Origin: Microbacterium sp. 11MF | GTDB taxonomy: Bacteria > Actinomycetota > Actinomycetes > Actinomycetales > Microbacteriaceae | Assembly (NCBI RefSeq): GCF_000383475.1 | Contig: NZ_KB911459.1 | Coordinates: 124,001-188,000 of the forward strand | DNA: 64,000 bases | Direction of reading: 5' to 3' | Part shown: positions 7,486 to 17,194 of the stretch, in pieces | Layout: each line of letters begins with the position of its first letter | Numbering within the stretch: the first letter of the stretch is position 1 | Notes under the pieces: model-generated | Databases searched by the model: none | The model's input: the letters and a program-made list of their open reading frames with translations, nothing else | What the model was told of the DNA's origin: nothing | Made by a program: the position numbers and the translations under genes

Positions 7486-9387
7486 ATGGCCATCGCAGAC
7501 CTGTTCACCCGCCCCACCCGTACCGGCTCGACGCCGATCGTCGCCCGCTCGACGCCGGCGCCCACCGGCATCCGTCCCGCCGTCACCGGAGAGGGCATGG
7601 CGGCCCTCCACGCGTGGGTCGACGAGATCGCGGCGCTCACGCAGCCCGCCCGCATCCACTGGGTCGACCGCTCGGCCGCCGAGAACGACGCGCTGCTGCG
7701 CCAGCAGGTCGATGAGGGCAAGCTCATCAAGCTCAACCCCGAGTGGCGCCCCGGGTCCTACCTCGCCCGCTCGCACCCGAGCGACGTCGCCCGCACCGAG
7801 GGTCGCACCTTCATCGCCTCGGAGCGTGAAGAGGATGCCGGGCCCACCAACAACTGGATCGCGCCCGACGAGATCCGCGCGACCATCGCGCCCCTGTTCG
7901 AGGGCAGCATGCGCGGCCGGACGATGTACGTCGTGGCGTTCTCGATGGGCGCCGTCGGCGGCCCGCTCTCGCACATCGGCGTGCAGGTGACCGACAGCGC
8001 CTACGCGGTCACGTCCATCGGCATCATGACGCGCGTGGGCGCCGAGGTGCTGCAGCAGATCGCCGACGGCAAGCCCTGGGTCAAGACCGTGCACTCGGTG
8101 GGCGCGCCGCTCGCTCCCGGACAGCAGGACGAGGCGTGGCCCTGCAACGACGAGAAGTACATCGTCCACTTCCCCGAGACGCTCGAGGTCTGGTCGTTCG
8201 GCTCCGGCTACGGCGGTAACGCGATCCTCGCCAAGAAGTGCTTCGCGCTGCGGATCGCCTCGGTGATCGGCCGCGACGAGGGCTGGCTCGCCGAGCACAT
8301 GCTGCTCATCCGCGTCATCGACCCCGCGGGCAAGGCCTACCACGTCGCCGCAGCGTTCCCTTCGGCCTGCGGCAAGACGAACCTCGCCATGCTCCGCCCG
8401 ACCATCCCCGGGTGGCGGGTCGAGACGCTCGGCGACGACATCGCCTGGCTGCGTCCGGGTGAGGACGGCCGCCTCTGGGCCATCAACCCCGAAGCCGGCT
8501 TCTTCGGCGTCGCGCCGGGGACGGGCGAATCGACGAACGTGACGGCGGTCGACACTCTCTGGGGCAACACGATCTTCACGAACGTCGCGCTCCGTCCCGA
8601 CGGCGACGTGTGGTGGGAGGGCCTGACCGACGAGGCGCCGGCCGAGCTCACCGACTGGGAGGGCAAGCCCTGGACCCCGGCATCCGGTCGTCCCGCCGCC
8701 CACCCGAACTCGCGCTTCACCGTGAGTGCGGGGCAGTGCCCGCAGATCGCCGCGGACTGGGATGCCCCCGAGGGCGTCCCGCTCGACGCGATCCTGTTCG
8801 GCGGACGCCGTGCCACCAACGTCCCGCTGGTGGTCGAGGCCACCGACTGGACCCACGGCGTCTTCATGGGCTCGAACATCTCGTCCGAGCGCACCGCCGC
8901 CGCCGAGGGGCTCGTCGGCGAACTCCGCCGCGACCCCTTCGCGATGCTGCCCTTCTGCGGCTACAACATGGCGGACTACTTCGGCCACTGGCTGAAGGTC
9001 GGTCAGAAGCTGCGCTTCGACCGGGCTCCGCGCATCTTCCAGGTCAACTGGTTCCGCAAGGGCTCGGACGGGCGCTTCCTGTGGCCCGGCTTCGGCGACA
9101 ACGCCCGCGTCATCGACTGGATCATCCGCCGCATCGACGGGTCGGTCGGCGCCGTGGACAGCCCCGTCGGGCGCCTGCCGAAGACCGACGACCTGAACCT
9201 CGCGGGGATCGAGGTGCCGCAGGCCGATCTCGACGAGCTGTTCGCGGTGGACCCGGCATCCTGGCTCGCCGAAGCCGACCTCACCGAGGAGTTCTACCGG
9301 ACGTTCGAGGGCAAGGTCCCGCCGGCCCTCTACGCCGAGCTCGCCGCCTTGCGCTACCGTCTGCAGCGCGCGCAGCAGGAGGCCTGA
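7486..9387 (+). CDS. pckG: Phosphoenolpyruvate carboxykinase (GTP)
   Basis: A 633-residue cytoplasmic enzyme of normal length for the GTP-dependent family. It converts oxaloacetate and GTP to phosphoenolpyruvate, CO2 and GDP, the main gluconeogenic step, and works in the anaplerotic node. The kinase-1a loop FPSACGKTN is at about 290 with the reactive Cys, and the guanine-binding FLWPGFGDN at about 530. A GAGGAG ribosome site precedes the ATG. It is divergent from ramB, whose product probably controls it, and ends at a large hairpin shared with the opposing ABC exporter. Confidence 0.96.
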   Translation: MAIADLFTRPTRTGSTPIVARSTPAPTGIRPAVTGEGMAALHAWVDEIAALTQPARIHWVDRSAAENDALLRQQVDEGKLIKLNPEWRPGSYLARSHPSDVARTEGRTFIASEREEDAGPTNNWIAPDEIRATIAPLFEGSMRGRTMYVVAFSMGAVGGPLSHIGVQVTDSAYAVTSIGIMTRVGAEVLQQIADGKPWVKTVHSVGAPLAPGQQDEAWPCNDEKYIVHFPETLEVWSFGSGYGGNAILAKKCFALRIASVIGRDEGWLAEHMLLIRVIDPAGKAYHVAAAFPSACGKTNLAMLRPTIPGWRVETLGDDIAWLRPGEDGRLWAINPEAGFFGVAPGTGESTNVTAVDTLWGNTIFTNVALRPDGDVWWEGLTDEAPAELTDWEGKPWTPASGRPAAHPNSRFTVSAGQCPQIAADWDAPEGVPLDAILFGGRRATNVPLVVEATDWTHGVFMGSNISSERTAAAEGLVGELRRDPFAMLPFCGYNMADYFGHWLKVGQKLRFDRAPRIFQVNWFRKGSDGRFLWPGFGDNARVIDWIIRRIDGSVGAVDSPVGRLPKTDDLNLAGIEVPQADLDELFAVDPASWLAEADLTEEFYRTFEGKVPPALYAELAALRYRLQRAQQEA

Positions 9388-9406
9388 GCCTCCCGCACCA
9401 GGCGTC

Positions 9407-9461
9407 GACCCGACGAGAACTGCTGTTCCCGGATGCCGGGAGTCGCAGTTCGCGTCGGGTC
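9407..9461. terminator. Long hairpin between convergent pckG and ABC exporter
   Basis: A 17-bp stem (GACCCGACGAGAACTGC against GCAGTTCGCGTCGGGTC, one mismatch) encloses a small inner stem CCCGG/CCGGG. It lies 20 nt after pckG and 22 nt before the exporter stop, so it can stop transcription from both sides. There is no long T tract on either strand. Confidence 0.75.
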
Positions 9462-9482
9462 GCGGTGCGTTCGGGGGAGCCT

Positions 9483-11357
9483 TCAGACCAGCAGTTGGCG
9501 GGCGGCGAGGTCGCGGTAGAGCGGCACGTCGCGCACGAGCTCGTCGTGCGTGCCCTGACCCACAACGCGGCCGTGATCGAGGACGACGATGAGGTCGCTG
9601 TCGACGACCGTCGAGAGCCGATGTGCGATGACGACGAGCGTGCGACCCGCGGCGACCGCGTCGATCGCTTCGCGCATGCGCTGCTCGTTGAGGCCGTCGA
9701 GCGACGACGTCGACTCGTCGAGCAGCAGGATCGGGGGAGCGGCCAGCAGTGCCCGCGCGATGGCGAGGCGCTGACGCTCGCCACCGGAGAGCATCACGCC
9801 CGCCTCGCCCACCGGCGCTTGCAAGCGCAGAGGCGAGCGCTCGAGCACCTCGGTGAGGTTCACGGCGTCGAGCACGCGTTCGCAGTCCGCGTCGGTCGCG
9901 TTCGGGGACGCGAGGCGCAGGTTGTCGGCGATCGTGCCGGCCAGTGTGGGGGCGTCCTGTTCCACGTACCCGAGTCGGGCCCGCAGCGACAGGCGGTCGA
10001 GCGCGCGGGCATCGATGCCGTCGATGAGGATCGCGCCGGCGGTCGGGTCGTAGAACCGCTCGATGAGCGAGAGGGTCGTCGACTTGCCGGCCCCCGACGG
10101 GCCGACGAGTGCGACGCGGGCCCCGCGCGGCACCTCGAACGAGACACCTCGGAGCACGGTGGCCTCGGGTTCGGGCTCCGAGTCCTCGGGGAGGGGCGCG
10201 CGGGCGTCGGCGAGGGTCTTGATCGCCTCATCCTGCGCGCTCCGGCGGGCGCGGACGACCGCTTCGGGATAGGAGAAGTGCACGTCGCGGAACTCGATGG
10301 CGGCCGTCGAGTCGGCGGACGATGAGGCGGCGGATGCGGCGATCGCGGCATCCTCGGCCGTCTCGTCCGGCAGGTCGAGGACCTCCTGGATGCGGCCGAG
10401 CGCGCCGAGCGCCTGATTCACCGACGTGATCGCGCCGAAGAACGAGGCGAGCGGCTGCACGAGGAAGAAGAGGAACATCACGAAGACGACGAGCTGAGCG
10501 ATCTCGATGGCGCCGGATGCGACGCGGAACCCGCCCACGCCGAGCACGACGAGGAGCGAGACCTGCAGGGCGATTCCCGCGACGGGGACGACGACCGCCG
10601 AGGCCTTCGCGACCTTCACGCCGGCGTCGTAGGCCTCGCTGGCCGTCGACGAGATGGTGTCCTGCTCACGGGCTTCCGCGCCCGAGGCGCGGATCGTGCG
10701 GATCGAGCCGATCGCCCGCTCGACGCCGGAGGCGAGCGCGCCCACCTTCTCCTGCTGCTCGAGCGTCGCCCGACGGATGCGGCCGCTCAGCACGACGACG
10801 ACCGTCGCCGAAGCGCCGATGACGACGACGATCAGCAGCAGCAGGATCGGGTCGATGATGAGCATCGCGATGATCGCGCCGACGAAGATGAGGGCGTTGC
10901 CGATCGAGTCCGCGAACCCCTGCGTGAGGACGGCGTAGAGGAGGGTCGTGTCGGTGCCGACCCGCGAGACCAGGTCGCCGGTGCGACGCGCGTCGTACTC
11001 CTGCACGGGCAGGTGCAGGAGCTTCGCGATCAGGCGGCGGCGGCTCGAGTAGACGACCGCGGTGCCGGTGCGCTGCAGCAGGTAGTGCTGGAACCCGCCG
11101 ATGAGCGAGGACACGACGACGAGGCCGACGAGGACCCAGACGAGGATGCCGAGGGCCTGGCCCGCCTGCACCCGGCCGATGACGTTCCCGACGAGGAGCG
11201 GCTGGATGAGGGTGGCGACTGCTTCGAGCACGCTGAGGACGCCGACCACCACGAGAACACGCTTGTGTTCGAGGAGGAAGGGCACGAGCTGACGGAGGCT
11301 GGCGCGGGGGCCGTCGTCCTTCGAGGGGCGGCGCAGACCGCGGCGGGGCGTGGACAT
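9483..11357 (-). CDS. ABC exporter, fused membrane and ATPase domains
   Basis: A 624-residue half-transporter: six transmembrane helices (about 40-330) and a C-terminal nucleotide-binding domain. Walker A GPSGAGKST is at about 417, signature LSGGERQRLAIARA at about 522, Walker B ILLLDE at about 541 and the H-loop IAHRLSTV at about 577. Such MsbA/LmrA-type proteins act as homodimers or heterodimers and export lipids, peptides or drugs; no second half-transporter is adjacent. An insertion between the membrane domain and Walker A is rich in Ala/Ser/Glu. The start chosen (MSTPRRGL) fits the membrane domain; the frame is open further upstream but that part is antisense to the next gene. Confidence 0.88.
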   Translation of the reverse strand: MSTPRRGLRRPSKDDGPRASLRQLVPFLLEHKRVLVVVGVLSVLEAVATLIQPLLVGNVIGRVQAGQALGILVWVLVGLVVVSSLIGGFQHYLLQRTGTAVVYSSRRRLIAKLLHLPVQEYDARRTGDLVSRVGTDTTLLYAVLTQGFADSIGNALIFVGAIIAMLIIDPILLLLIVVVIGASATVVVVLSGRIRRATLEQQEKVGALASGVERAIGSIRTIRASGAEAREQDTISSTASEAYDAGVKVAKASAVVVPVAGIALQVSLLVVLGVGGFRVASGAIEIAQLVVFVMFLFFLVQPLASFFGAITSVNQALGALGRIQEVLDLPDETAEDAAIAASAASSSADSTAAIEFRDVHFSYPEAVVRARRSAQDEAIKTLADARAPLPEDSEPEPEATVLRGVSFEVPRGARVALVGPSGAGKSTTLSLIERFYDPTAGAILIDGIDARALDRLSLRARLGYVEQDAPTLAGTIADNLRLASPNATDADCERVLDAVNLTEVLERSPLRLQAPVGEAGVMLSGGERQRLAIARALLAAPPILLLDESTSSLDGLNEQRMREAIDAVAAGRTLVVIAHRLSTVVDSDLIVVLDHGRVVGQGTHDELVRDVPLYRDLAARQLLV

Positions 11358-11399
11358 CCCTCTATCTTCCTCCGTCCTGACGATGTCCCCGCCCGTCGA

Positions 11400-11405
11400 T
11401 AGTGT
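11400..11405 (+). promoter_or_regulatory. -10 hexamer of leaderless ABC ATPase gene
   Basis: TAGTGT ends 6 nt before the GTG start and no Shine-Dalgarno is visible, consistent with a leaderless transcript for the DrrA-like operon. Confidence 0.5.
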
Positions 11406-11411
11406 GGTCCG

Positions 11412-12353
11412 GTGCCAGAACCCGTGATCCGCGCCGAGAAGCTCGTGAAGGCCTATAAAAGCAAGGGCAAGCCCGACTTCGTGGCCGTCGACGGACTGTC
11501 GTTCGAGGTCGCACCGGGGGAGTCCTTCGGCCTGCTCGGCCCGAACGGAGCCGGCAAATCGACGACGATGAAGATGATCGGCGCCGTGTCGACCCGGACG
11601 AGCGGCAACCTCTCGATCCTGGGGCTGGACCCCGACCGGCACGGCCCCGAGATCCGCTCGCGCCTGGGTGTCGTCCCGCAGCAGGACAATCTCGACGGCG
11701 AGCTCAACGCGCGCGAGAACCTCTACATCTACGGCCGGTACTTCGGCCTTCCGGGCAAGGTGTGCGCCGAGAAGGCCGACGAGCTGCTGGCTTTCGCCCA
11801 GCTCGAGGACAAGGCGAAGAACAAGGTCGACCAGCTCTCCGGCGGCATGAAGCGCCGTCTGACGATCGCGCGCGGGCTCATCAACGACCCGCGCATCCTG
11901 CTCCTGGACGAGCCCACGACGGGCCTCGATCCGCAGGCGCGTCACGTGCTGTGGGACCGCCTGTTCCGCTTGAAGGAGCGCGGCACGACGCTCGTCCTCA
12001 CGACCCACTACATGGACGAGGCCGAACAGCTCTGCGACAGGCTCGTCGTCGTCGACAAGGGGCGCATCATGGCTGAGGGGAGCCCGGCCTCCCTCATCCG
12101 CGAGTACTCCAGCCGCGAGGTGCTCGAGGTGCGCTTCGGTTCCGACCGCAACGAGCAGGCCGCCGCCCAGCTGCAGGGCGTCGGCGACCGCGTCGAGGTG
12201 CTGCCGGATCGCATCCTCGTCTACGCGCACGATGGCGAGGCCGCGCTCGAACGGGTCGCGGCGTCGGGGCTGCAGCCGATGACGAGCCTCGTCCGTCGGT
12301 CCAGCCTGGAGGACGTGTTCCTCCGCCTCACGGGACGGTCGCTCATCGAATGA
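11412..12353 (+). CDS. ABC-2 type transporter ATP-binding protein (DrrA-like)
   Basis: A 313-residue ATPase starting at GTG. Walker A GPNGAGKST is at about 43, signature LSGGMKRRL near 142, Walker B ILLLDEP near 160 and the H-loop in TTHYMDEAE near 196. The C-terminal 90 residues resemble the DrrA extension that couples to ABC-2 permeases. It is followed by two ABC-2 permeases with ATGA/GTGA overlaps, so the three form one exporter. Substrates of the family include drugs, lipids and polysaccharides; nothing here identifies the cargo. Confidence 0.9.
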   Translation: MPEPVIRAEKLVKAYKSKGKPDFVAVDGLSFEVAPGESFGLLGPNGAGKSTTMKMIGAVSTRTSGNLSILGLDPDRHGPEIRSRLGVVPQQDNLDGELNARENLYIYGRYFGLPGKVCAEKADELLAFAQLEDKAKNKVDQLSGGMKRRLTIARGLINDPRILLLDEPTTGLDPQARHVLWDRLFRLKERGTTLVLTTHYMDEAEQLCDRLVVVDKGRIMAEGSPASLIREYSSREVLEVRFGSDRNEQAAAQLQGVGDRVEVLPDRILVYAHDGEAALERVAASGLQPMTSLVRRSSLEDVFLRLTGRSLIE

Positions 12354-13231
12354 GCGAGACGACACAGGCAGCGCAGCCGACGCTCGACGAGCTGCGGGCA
12401 GAGGCGATGGAGTGGGGGCGCAAGCCCCGTCGATTCGGCAGCTGGTACGTCACGGAGCACATGGTCCGGGCGATGCGCGCCTACGGCTGGACCATCGTGG
12501 TCGGAGCGCTCGGGCAGCCGGTTCTGTATCTGCTCGGCTTGGCCGCCGGCCTCGCCGCGCTCATCCGGACGCCGATCGACGACCGCGGCGTGCAGGTCGA
12601 CTACCTCGTCTTCGTCGCACCCGCGCTCCTCGTCACGGCGGCGATCTCCGTCGCCTCCGAGGAGATGACGTACCCCGTCATGGCCGGGTTCAAGTGGCGA
12701 CGGTACTTCTTCGGGTTCAACGCGTCCGCCCTGTCGAGCCCGCAGATCGCCAACGGCGTCATCATCGGCGCGGCCGCCCGCATGACGTTCGCGGTCGCGG
12801 CGTACTACCTCTTCATCTGGCTCCTCGGTGCCCTCGGCATCGGGTGGACGACGGTGCCGAACCCCGAGACCGGGTGGATCGCGATCCCGGCGGGCATCCT
12901 CGCGGGCCTCGCGTTCGGCATCCCGCTCATGGCGTACGCCGGCTCGATCGAAGACGACAGGGGGCAGTTCGCGCTCGTCCAGCGCTTCATCTTCATGCCG
13001 ATGTTCCTGTTCTCGGGCACGTTCTACCCTCTCGAGACCCTGCCCGTCTGGCTCCAATGGATCGGGTGGGTCTCGCCGCTGTGGCACGGCGCCGAGCTGG
13101 GGCGCCTCGCGACCTACGGCGCCGCAGTGCCGCCGTTCATGATCGTCGTCCACTTCGCTTATCTCGTCGTGCTCGCTGGAGTGGGGTACCTGTGGGGCCG
13201 GAAAGTCTTCATCGAAAGGCTCGCCAAGTGA
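12350..13231 (+). CDS. ABC-2 type transporter permease, first subunit
   Basis: A 293-residue protein with a hydrophilic N-terminal arm of about 45 residues and six predicted transmembrane helices. It contains the ABC-2 signature region near FMPMFLFSGTFYPLETLP (about 220). The start overlaps the ATPase stop by 4 nt and its own stop overlaps the second permease start. The two permeases share this FLFSxTFYP region, so they are related and probably form a heterodimeric channel with the ATPase. Confidence 0.88.
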   Translation: MSETTQAAQPTLDELRAEAMEWGRKPRRFGSWYVTEHMVRAMRAYGWTIVVGALGQPVLYLLGLAAGLAALIRTPIDDRGVQVDYLVFVAPALLVTAAISVASEEMTYPVMAGFKWRRYFFGFNASALSSPQIANGVIIGAAARMTFAVAAYYLFIWLLGALGIGWTTVPNPETGWIAIPAGILAGLAFGIPLMAYAGSIEDDRGQFALVQRFIFMPMFLFSGTFYPLETLPVWLQWIGWVSPLWHGAELGRLATYGAAVPPFMIVVHFAYLVVLAGVGYLWGRKVFIERLAK

Positions 13232-14049
13232 GCGCCGTCGCCGTCGACACCGCCGCCCGCCGCGGGGGAGTGCGTGCCCTTTGGGCGGGCAACCCCGGCG
13301 CCGTCGTGCAGCGCGGATTCCTCGCCGCCCGATCCTCGAGCTGGGCCGTCGTCCTGTCCGGTTTCTTCGAGCCGGTCTTCTACCTCGCGTCGATGGGTCT
13401 CGGGCTCGGCAAGCTCATCGGCGACGTCCAGACCTCGCAGGGGATCGACGTCAGCTACGCCGCGTTCATCGCGCCCGCCCTCCTGGCCGTGTCCGCGATG
13501 AACGGCGCGATCTACGACTCCACCTGGAATGTCTTCTTCAAGCTGAACTACGGCAAGCTCTACGAGGGGATGCTGGCCACGTCCCTCGGGCCCCTCGATG
13601 TCGCCCTCGGCGAGATCCTCTACGCGCTCCTGCGCGGCCTGCTCTACGCGACCGGTTTCATGATCGTCATGCAGGTGCTCGGGCTGAACCTCGCCTGGAC
13701 CGCGATCCTCGCGATTCCGGCGGTGCTCCTGATCGCGTTCGGCTTCGCGAGCTTGGGAATGGCGATCACGAGCTACATGAAGACGTTCCAGCACATGGAC
13801 TGGATCAACTTCGTGCTGCTGCCCATGTTCCTCTTCTCGGCGACGTTCTACCCGATCACCGTCTACCCCGAGTGGGTGCAGTCGATCGTCATGGCACTGC
13901 CCCTCTGGCACGGCGTGGAACTCCTCCGCGGGCTGACCCTCGGCATCCTGTCGGTCGACATGCTCTGGCACGTCCTCTACTACGTCGTGATGATCGCGAT
14001 CGGCCTCGTCTTCACGACGAAGCGCCTGCGCGCACTGTTCCTCGACTGA
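13228..14049 (+). CDS. ABC-2 type transporter permease, second subunit
   Basis: A 273-residue permease with six predicted transmembrane helices and the ABC-2 region LLPMFLFSATFYPITVYPEW (about 200). The GTG start overlaps the stop of the first permease (GTGA); the frame is open upstream, but that stretch runs out of phase through the previous gene. It completes a three-gene ABC-2 exporter. The stop codon is only 3 nt from the stop of the convergent oxidoreductase gene, leaving no room for a terminator between them. Confidence 0.87.
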   Translation: MSAVAVDTAARRGGVRALWAGNPGAVVQRGFLAARSSSWAVVLSGFFEPVFYLASMGLGLGKLIGDVQTSQGIDVSYAAFIAPALLAVSAMNGAIYDSTWNVFFKLNYGKLYEGMLATSLGPLDVALGEILYALLRGLLYATGFMIVMQVLGLNLAWTAILAIPAVLLIAFGFASLGMAITSYMKTFQHMDWINFVLLPMFLFSATFYPITVYPEWVQSIVMALPLWHGVELLRGLTLGILSVDMLWHVLYYVVMIAIGLVFTTKRLRALFLD

Positions 14050-14052
14050 GGA

Positions 14053-15045
14053 TCAGCGGCCGGACTCCATGACCTCGCGCGCCTTGCGGATGCGACGCGG
14101 ATTCACGGGATGCGTCGCGAGGACGACCTTGCCTCGGGAGTGCAGCTTCAGCAGGTCGTCGTACGCCTCGGCGACGTCGGCCAGCGGATAGAAGCCCGAG
14201 ACGAGCACGTTCACGGCGCGCTTCTCGGCGAGATCCACGACTTTCCGAAGCTGATCCGTCCCGTGCGCGACCGCATCGGGCTCGTCCGAGAGCAGGGCGA
14301 CCTCGCGGTCACGCCGGTCGGCGCTCGAGCGGAACTTGCCTGCCGGGACGCCCAGCGCCTCGGCGATGTCCTGTCCGTCTTGGCCGAAGTTGTCGATGTA
14401 GGCGCTGACTCCGTCGGGGGCGAGCGCACGGATGCGGTCGACGATCCCATCGCCGTACTGCACCGGCTTCACGCCGAGCTGTCGCAGATAGTCGAAATTG
14501 CGGGCGCCGCACGTTCCGATCACGCGGGCGCCGCGATGCATCGCGATCTGAGCCTCGACGCTTCCGACACCGCCCGCGGCAGCCGAGATGACGACGGTGT
14601 CCCCGGCACCGACCTTGAGTTCGTCGAGGATGTCGAGGGCCGTCGTCCCGGCCAGGTACAGCCCGCCCGCCGTCTCGAAGGTCACGTTCTTGGGCTTGCG
14701 GACCAGGCGGTCGACCGAGATCGTGAGGTGGCTGGCCTGGGCGCCCGAGCGGAGGTGGCCGACGACGTCACTGCCCACGGGGAAGCCGGACGTCTCGGGC
14801 CCGACCGCGATGACGGTGCCTGCGAAGCAACTGCCCGAACGGCGCGGGAACTCGTCGTCCCATTCCTTCTCGGCGCCCGAGCGGACGAAACCGTCGATGT
14901 GATTGAGGCCCATCGTCATGACCTCGACGGTCACCTCGCCCTGGCGGGGCTCGGCGAGGGGGCGGTCGACGAGATGCAGCACCTCCGGCCCGCCGGTCTG
15001 GTCGTACTCGACGACCGATGCCTGGGTGACCTTCTTGATAGCCAT
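14053..15045 (-). CDS. Zinc-independent MDR-family NADPH:quinone oxidoreductase
   Basis: A 330-residue medium-chain dehydrogenase/reductase. The N-terminal catalytic domain (GLNHIDGFVRSG near 50) lacks the structural zinc cysteine cluster, and the Rossmann motif AAAGGVGSVEAQIAMHRGA is near 153, as in zeta-crystallin/quinone reductases. These enzymes use NADPH to reduce quinones or enones, often protecting against electrophiles. The ATG (MAIKKVTQ) has GGGAGT upstream; the frame continues upstream but into intergenic sequence with no family similarity. Substrate is unknown. Confidence 0.85.
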   Translation of the reverse strand: MAIKKVTQASVVEYDQTGGPEVLHLVDRPLAEPRQGEVTVEVMTMGLNHIDGFVRSGAEKEWDDEFPRRSGSCFAGTVIAVGPETSGFPVGSDVVGHLRSGAQASHLTISVDRLVRKPKNVTFETAGGLYLAGTTALDILDELKVGAGDTVVISAAAGGVGSVEAQIAMHRGARVIGTCGARNFDYLRQLGVKPVQYGDGIVDRIRALAPDGVSAYIDNFGQDGQDIAEALGVPAGKFRSSADRRDREVALLSDEPDAVAHGTDQLRKVVDLAEKRAVNVLVSGFYPLADVAEAYDDLLKLHSRGKVVLATHPVNPRRIRKAREVMESGR

Positions 15046-15116
15046 GGTCCACTCCCTCGTGTGCCTGTGAGGCCGACGATAGACCCGCCTCGTGCCCGAG
15101 GGGAACTCTTGACAGA

Positions 15117-15160
15117 ACGGATGCCGCGGCCCTCCCGATGGGGTGGGCCGCGGCATCCGT
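15117..15160 (-). terminator. Hairpin made of two inverted GGATGCCG words after the MFS gene
   Basis: A perfect 16-bp stem (ACGGATGCCGCGGCCC against GGGCCGCGGCATCCGT) with a 12-nt loop sits 16 nt beyond the MFS stop. It is likely a transcription terminator. Both arms contain the over-represented word GGATGCCG/CGGCATCC. Confidence 0.75.
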
Positions 15161-15175
15161 CGGTTCAGCGTGAGG

Positions 15176-16624
15176 TCAGCGGGTGACGGCCTCGGCGTGT
15201 CCGATGTTGGTCTCGTACTCGACGTCCTTCGTCTCCTTCGACAGCCACAGGGCGATGAAGGTGAGGACCGCGGAGCCCGACAGGTAGACGCCGACGAGCC
15301 AGGGCGATCCGCCCGCGGCCGCCCACAGTGCGGTCGCGACGATCGGCGCGAGCGCGGCCCCGAGGATCGACGACACGTTGTACGAGATCGCCGATCCCGT
15401 GTAGCGGACGTTCGTCGGGAAGAGCTCGGGCAACAGGGCCCCCATCGGGCCGAACGTCGCGCCCATGAGCATGAACCCGAGGATGAGGAACGCCTGCACG
15501 AGTGCACCGCTGAACTTCGGGTCGAGCTGGGGCAGCAGGAACACGTTGAACAGCAGGCCGAAGACGCCGATGAGTCCCGTGATCCACAGCAGCAGGCGAC
15601 GACGTCCGATCGAGTCGGCGACGGGGCCGGACAGCAGTGTGAAGACGCCGAAGAAGATGACGCCGACGATCTGCATGATGACGAAGTCCGTGTACCCGAA
15701 CCCGAGGCCGGGCACATAGGTGGCCGCGTCGAAGGGCGTCCCGGCGGCCTGGGCGGCCGCGGCGGCACCGTCGGTGGTGGCCTTGGTGCCGTACGCCAGG
15801 GTGAAGCTGGTCATCAGGTAGAAGAGCACGTAGGTCGCCAGCATGATGAACGTGCCGAGGATGAGCTGCTTCCAGTGGCGTCGGACGACTTCACCCAGCG
15901 GGAACTTGCGGATCGCCCCGGTCTTCTCGGCCTTCGCGAACGTCGCCGATTCGACGAGCTTCAGGCGCACGTAGAGACCGACGATGACCATGACCGCCGA
16001 GAACAGGAACGGCACGCGCCAGCCCCAGGCGAGGAACTCCTCGCTGCGCTGCGCGGGTCCGTCCGGGTGGGGGAGGAGGAAGTAGATCACCAGGAAGACG
16101 GTGTTGGCGATGATGAAGCCGATCGGCGCACCGAGCTGCGGGAACGTGCCGTACCAGGCTCGCTTTCCCTTCGGAGCGTTCTCGGTCGCGACGAGCGCAG
16201 CGCCCGACCACTCGCCGCCGAGGGCGAAGCCCTGCGCGAGGCGGAGGATCAGGAGCAGGATCGGGGCGACGATGCCGACCTGGCCGTAGGTCGGCAGGAA
16301 GCCGATGAGGAACGTCGCGACGCCCATCGTCAGGAGCGATCCGACGAGCGTGGCCTTGCGACCGAACTTGTCACCGAAGTGGCCGAAGATGACGGCGCCG
16401 ACGGGGCGCGCGACCATGGCCGCGCCGAAGATGCTGAACGACAGCAGCAGGTTCACGGTGTCGTTGCCGGCCGGGAAGAAGAGGATGGGGAAGACGAGGA
16501 CGGCGGCGGTCGCGTAGACGTAGAAGTCGTAGAACTCGATCGTCGTGCCGATCAGGCTCGCCGTGATGACGCGGGAGCGCGGATTGGCGGGTGCGGCGGA
16601 TGCCGCGGGTGCTGCGGATGACAT
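15176..16624 (-). CDS. MFS transporter, metabolite:proton symporter (MHS) family
   Basis: A 482-residue polytopic protein with twelve predicted transmembrane helices. It has the MHS pattern: the N-terminal IGTTIEFYDFYVYATAA and the loop 2-3 motif GHFGDKFGRKATL near 80, plus ALGGEWSGAALVATE near 140, as in ShiA, ProP and KgtP. These proton symporters import organic acids, osmolytes or shikimate-like compounds. I chose the ATG giving MSSAAPAAS because GAAGG precedes it; an in-frame start 12 codons upstream is possible. A dyad lies about 105 nt upstream. The substrate cannot be told from sequence alone. Confidence 0.88.
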   Translation of the reverse strand: MSSAAPAASAAPANPRSRVITASLIGTTIEFYDFYVYATAAVLVFPILFFPAGNDTVNLLLSFSIFGAAMVARPVGAVIFGHFGDKFGRKATLVGSLLTMGVATFLIGFLPTYGQVGIVAPILLLILRLAQGFALGGEWSGAALVATENAPKGKRAWYGTFPQLGAPIGFIIANTVFLVIYFLLPHPDGPAQRSEEFLAWGWRVPFLFSAVMVIVGLYVRLKLVESATFAKAEKTGAIRKFPLGEVVRRHWKQLILGTFIMLATYVLFYLMTSFTLAYGTKATTDGAAAAAQAAGTPFDAATYVPGLGFGYTDFVIMQIVGVIFFGVFTLLSGPVADSIGRRRLLLWITGLIGVFGLLFNVFLLPQLDPKFSGALVQAFLILGFMLMGATFGPMGALLPELFPTNVRYTGSAISYNVSSILGAALAPIVATALWAAAGGSPWLVGVYLSGSAVLTFIALWLSKETKDVEYETNIGHAEAVTR

Positions 16625-16727
16625 GCGGGGGACCTTCGGAACGAAGCGGTGGGTCCTCATGGGACGTGTCGGCGGCGGATGCGCTCGCAGGGGTGACGCG
16701 AGGGCATCACAGCACTGGGATCACCGA

Positions 16728-16751
16728 TGCGTCGACGGAGTGGTCGACGCA
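16728..16751. promoter_or_regulatory. Perfect 9-bp dyad upstream of the MFS gene
   Basis: TGCGTCGAC and GTCGACGCA with a 6-nt spacer form a perfect inverted repeat about 105 nt upstream of the MFS start and 41 nt past the stop of the upstream membrane gene. It may be an operator for the transporter or a U-tract-less terminator; no adjacent regulator gene exists. Confidence 0.35.
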
Positions 16752-16792
16752 AACCTCCACCCTACTCCCGCGCGTCGCGCGAGAAGTCCCGG

Positions 16793-17143
16793 TCAGCGCC
16801 AGATGACGGCGAGGCCGGCGTTGACGAGCGTCAGGATGCCGATGGGCCAGAAGATCGCGGCGGGGACGGAGCCCGACTTCCGCAGACGTCCCGCGCCCGC
16901 GCCGAGGAGCCCGCCGATGATCACCAGGATGACGAGCTTGATGCCGATCTTGGCGTAGTTGAGGTCGTGGTCGAGTCCCCACGGCGCCGACAGTGCGAGG
17001 CCGGCCACGAGGGCGATGCCGAGTCCCCAGTGCATGATGCGGGTCACGCGGCGCTGACCGACGAGTTCGACCACCCACGCACCGAAGAGCGTCGCGAATC
17101 CGACGAGGTGGACGAGAACGACGATGCTGCGCAGGGTCTCCAT
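16793..17143 (-). CDS. Small four-helix integral membrane protein, function unknown
   Basis: A 116-residue protein with four predicted transmembrane helices and few polar residues; the segments begin at about 6, 37, 66 and 92. No catalytic motif is visible and I do not recognise a named family. It has its own promoter (TAGCCT 6 nt before the ATG), so it is separate from the rib operon that ends 52 nt upstream. It is transcribed towards the MFS gene but 168 nt separate them. Confidence 0.7.
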   Translation of the reverse strand: METLRSIVVLVHLVGFATLFGAWVVELVGQRRVTRIMHWGLGIALVAGLALSAPWGLDHDLNYAKIGIKLVILVIIGGLLGAGAGRLRKSGSVPAAIFWPIGILTLVNAGLAVIWR

Positions 17144-17149
17144 TCCCTC

Positions 17150-17155
17150 AGGCTA
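17150..17155 (-). promoter_or_regulatory. -10 hexamer of the small membrane protein gene
   Basis: TAGCCT on the minus strand ends 6 nt before the ATG, consistent with leaderless transcription. Confidence 0.45.
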
Positions 17156-17194
17156 CCTGAAGGTGGAGATCCCGCGCAGCATCGGGTCGAGCGC

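Noticed and set aside
5813..7990. Large plus-strand frame across ramB
   Set aside because: It is antisense to the well supported ramB gene and shows no family motif.
9483..12365. ABC exporter extended upstream to a 960-codon frame
   Set aside because: The extra part is antisense to the DrrA-like ATPase and unrelated to any transporter domain; the internal ATG begins just before the first membrane helices.
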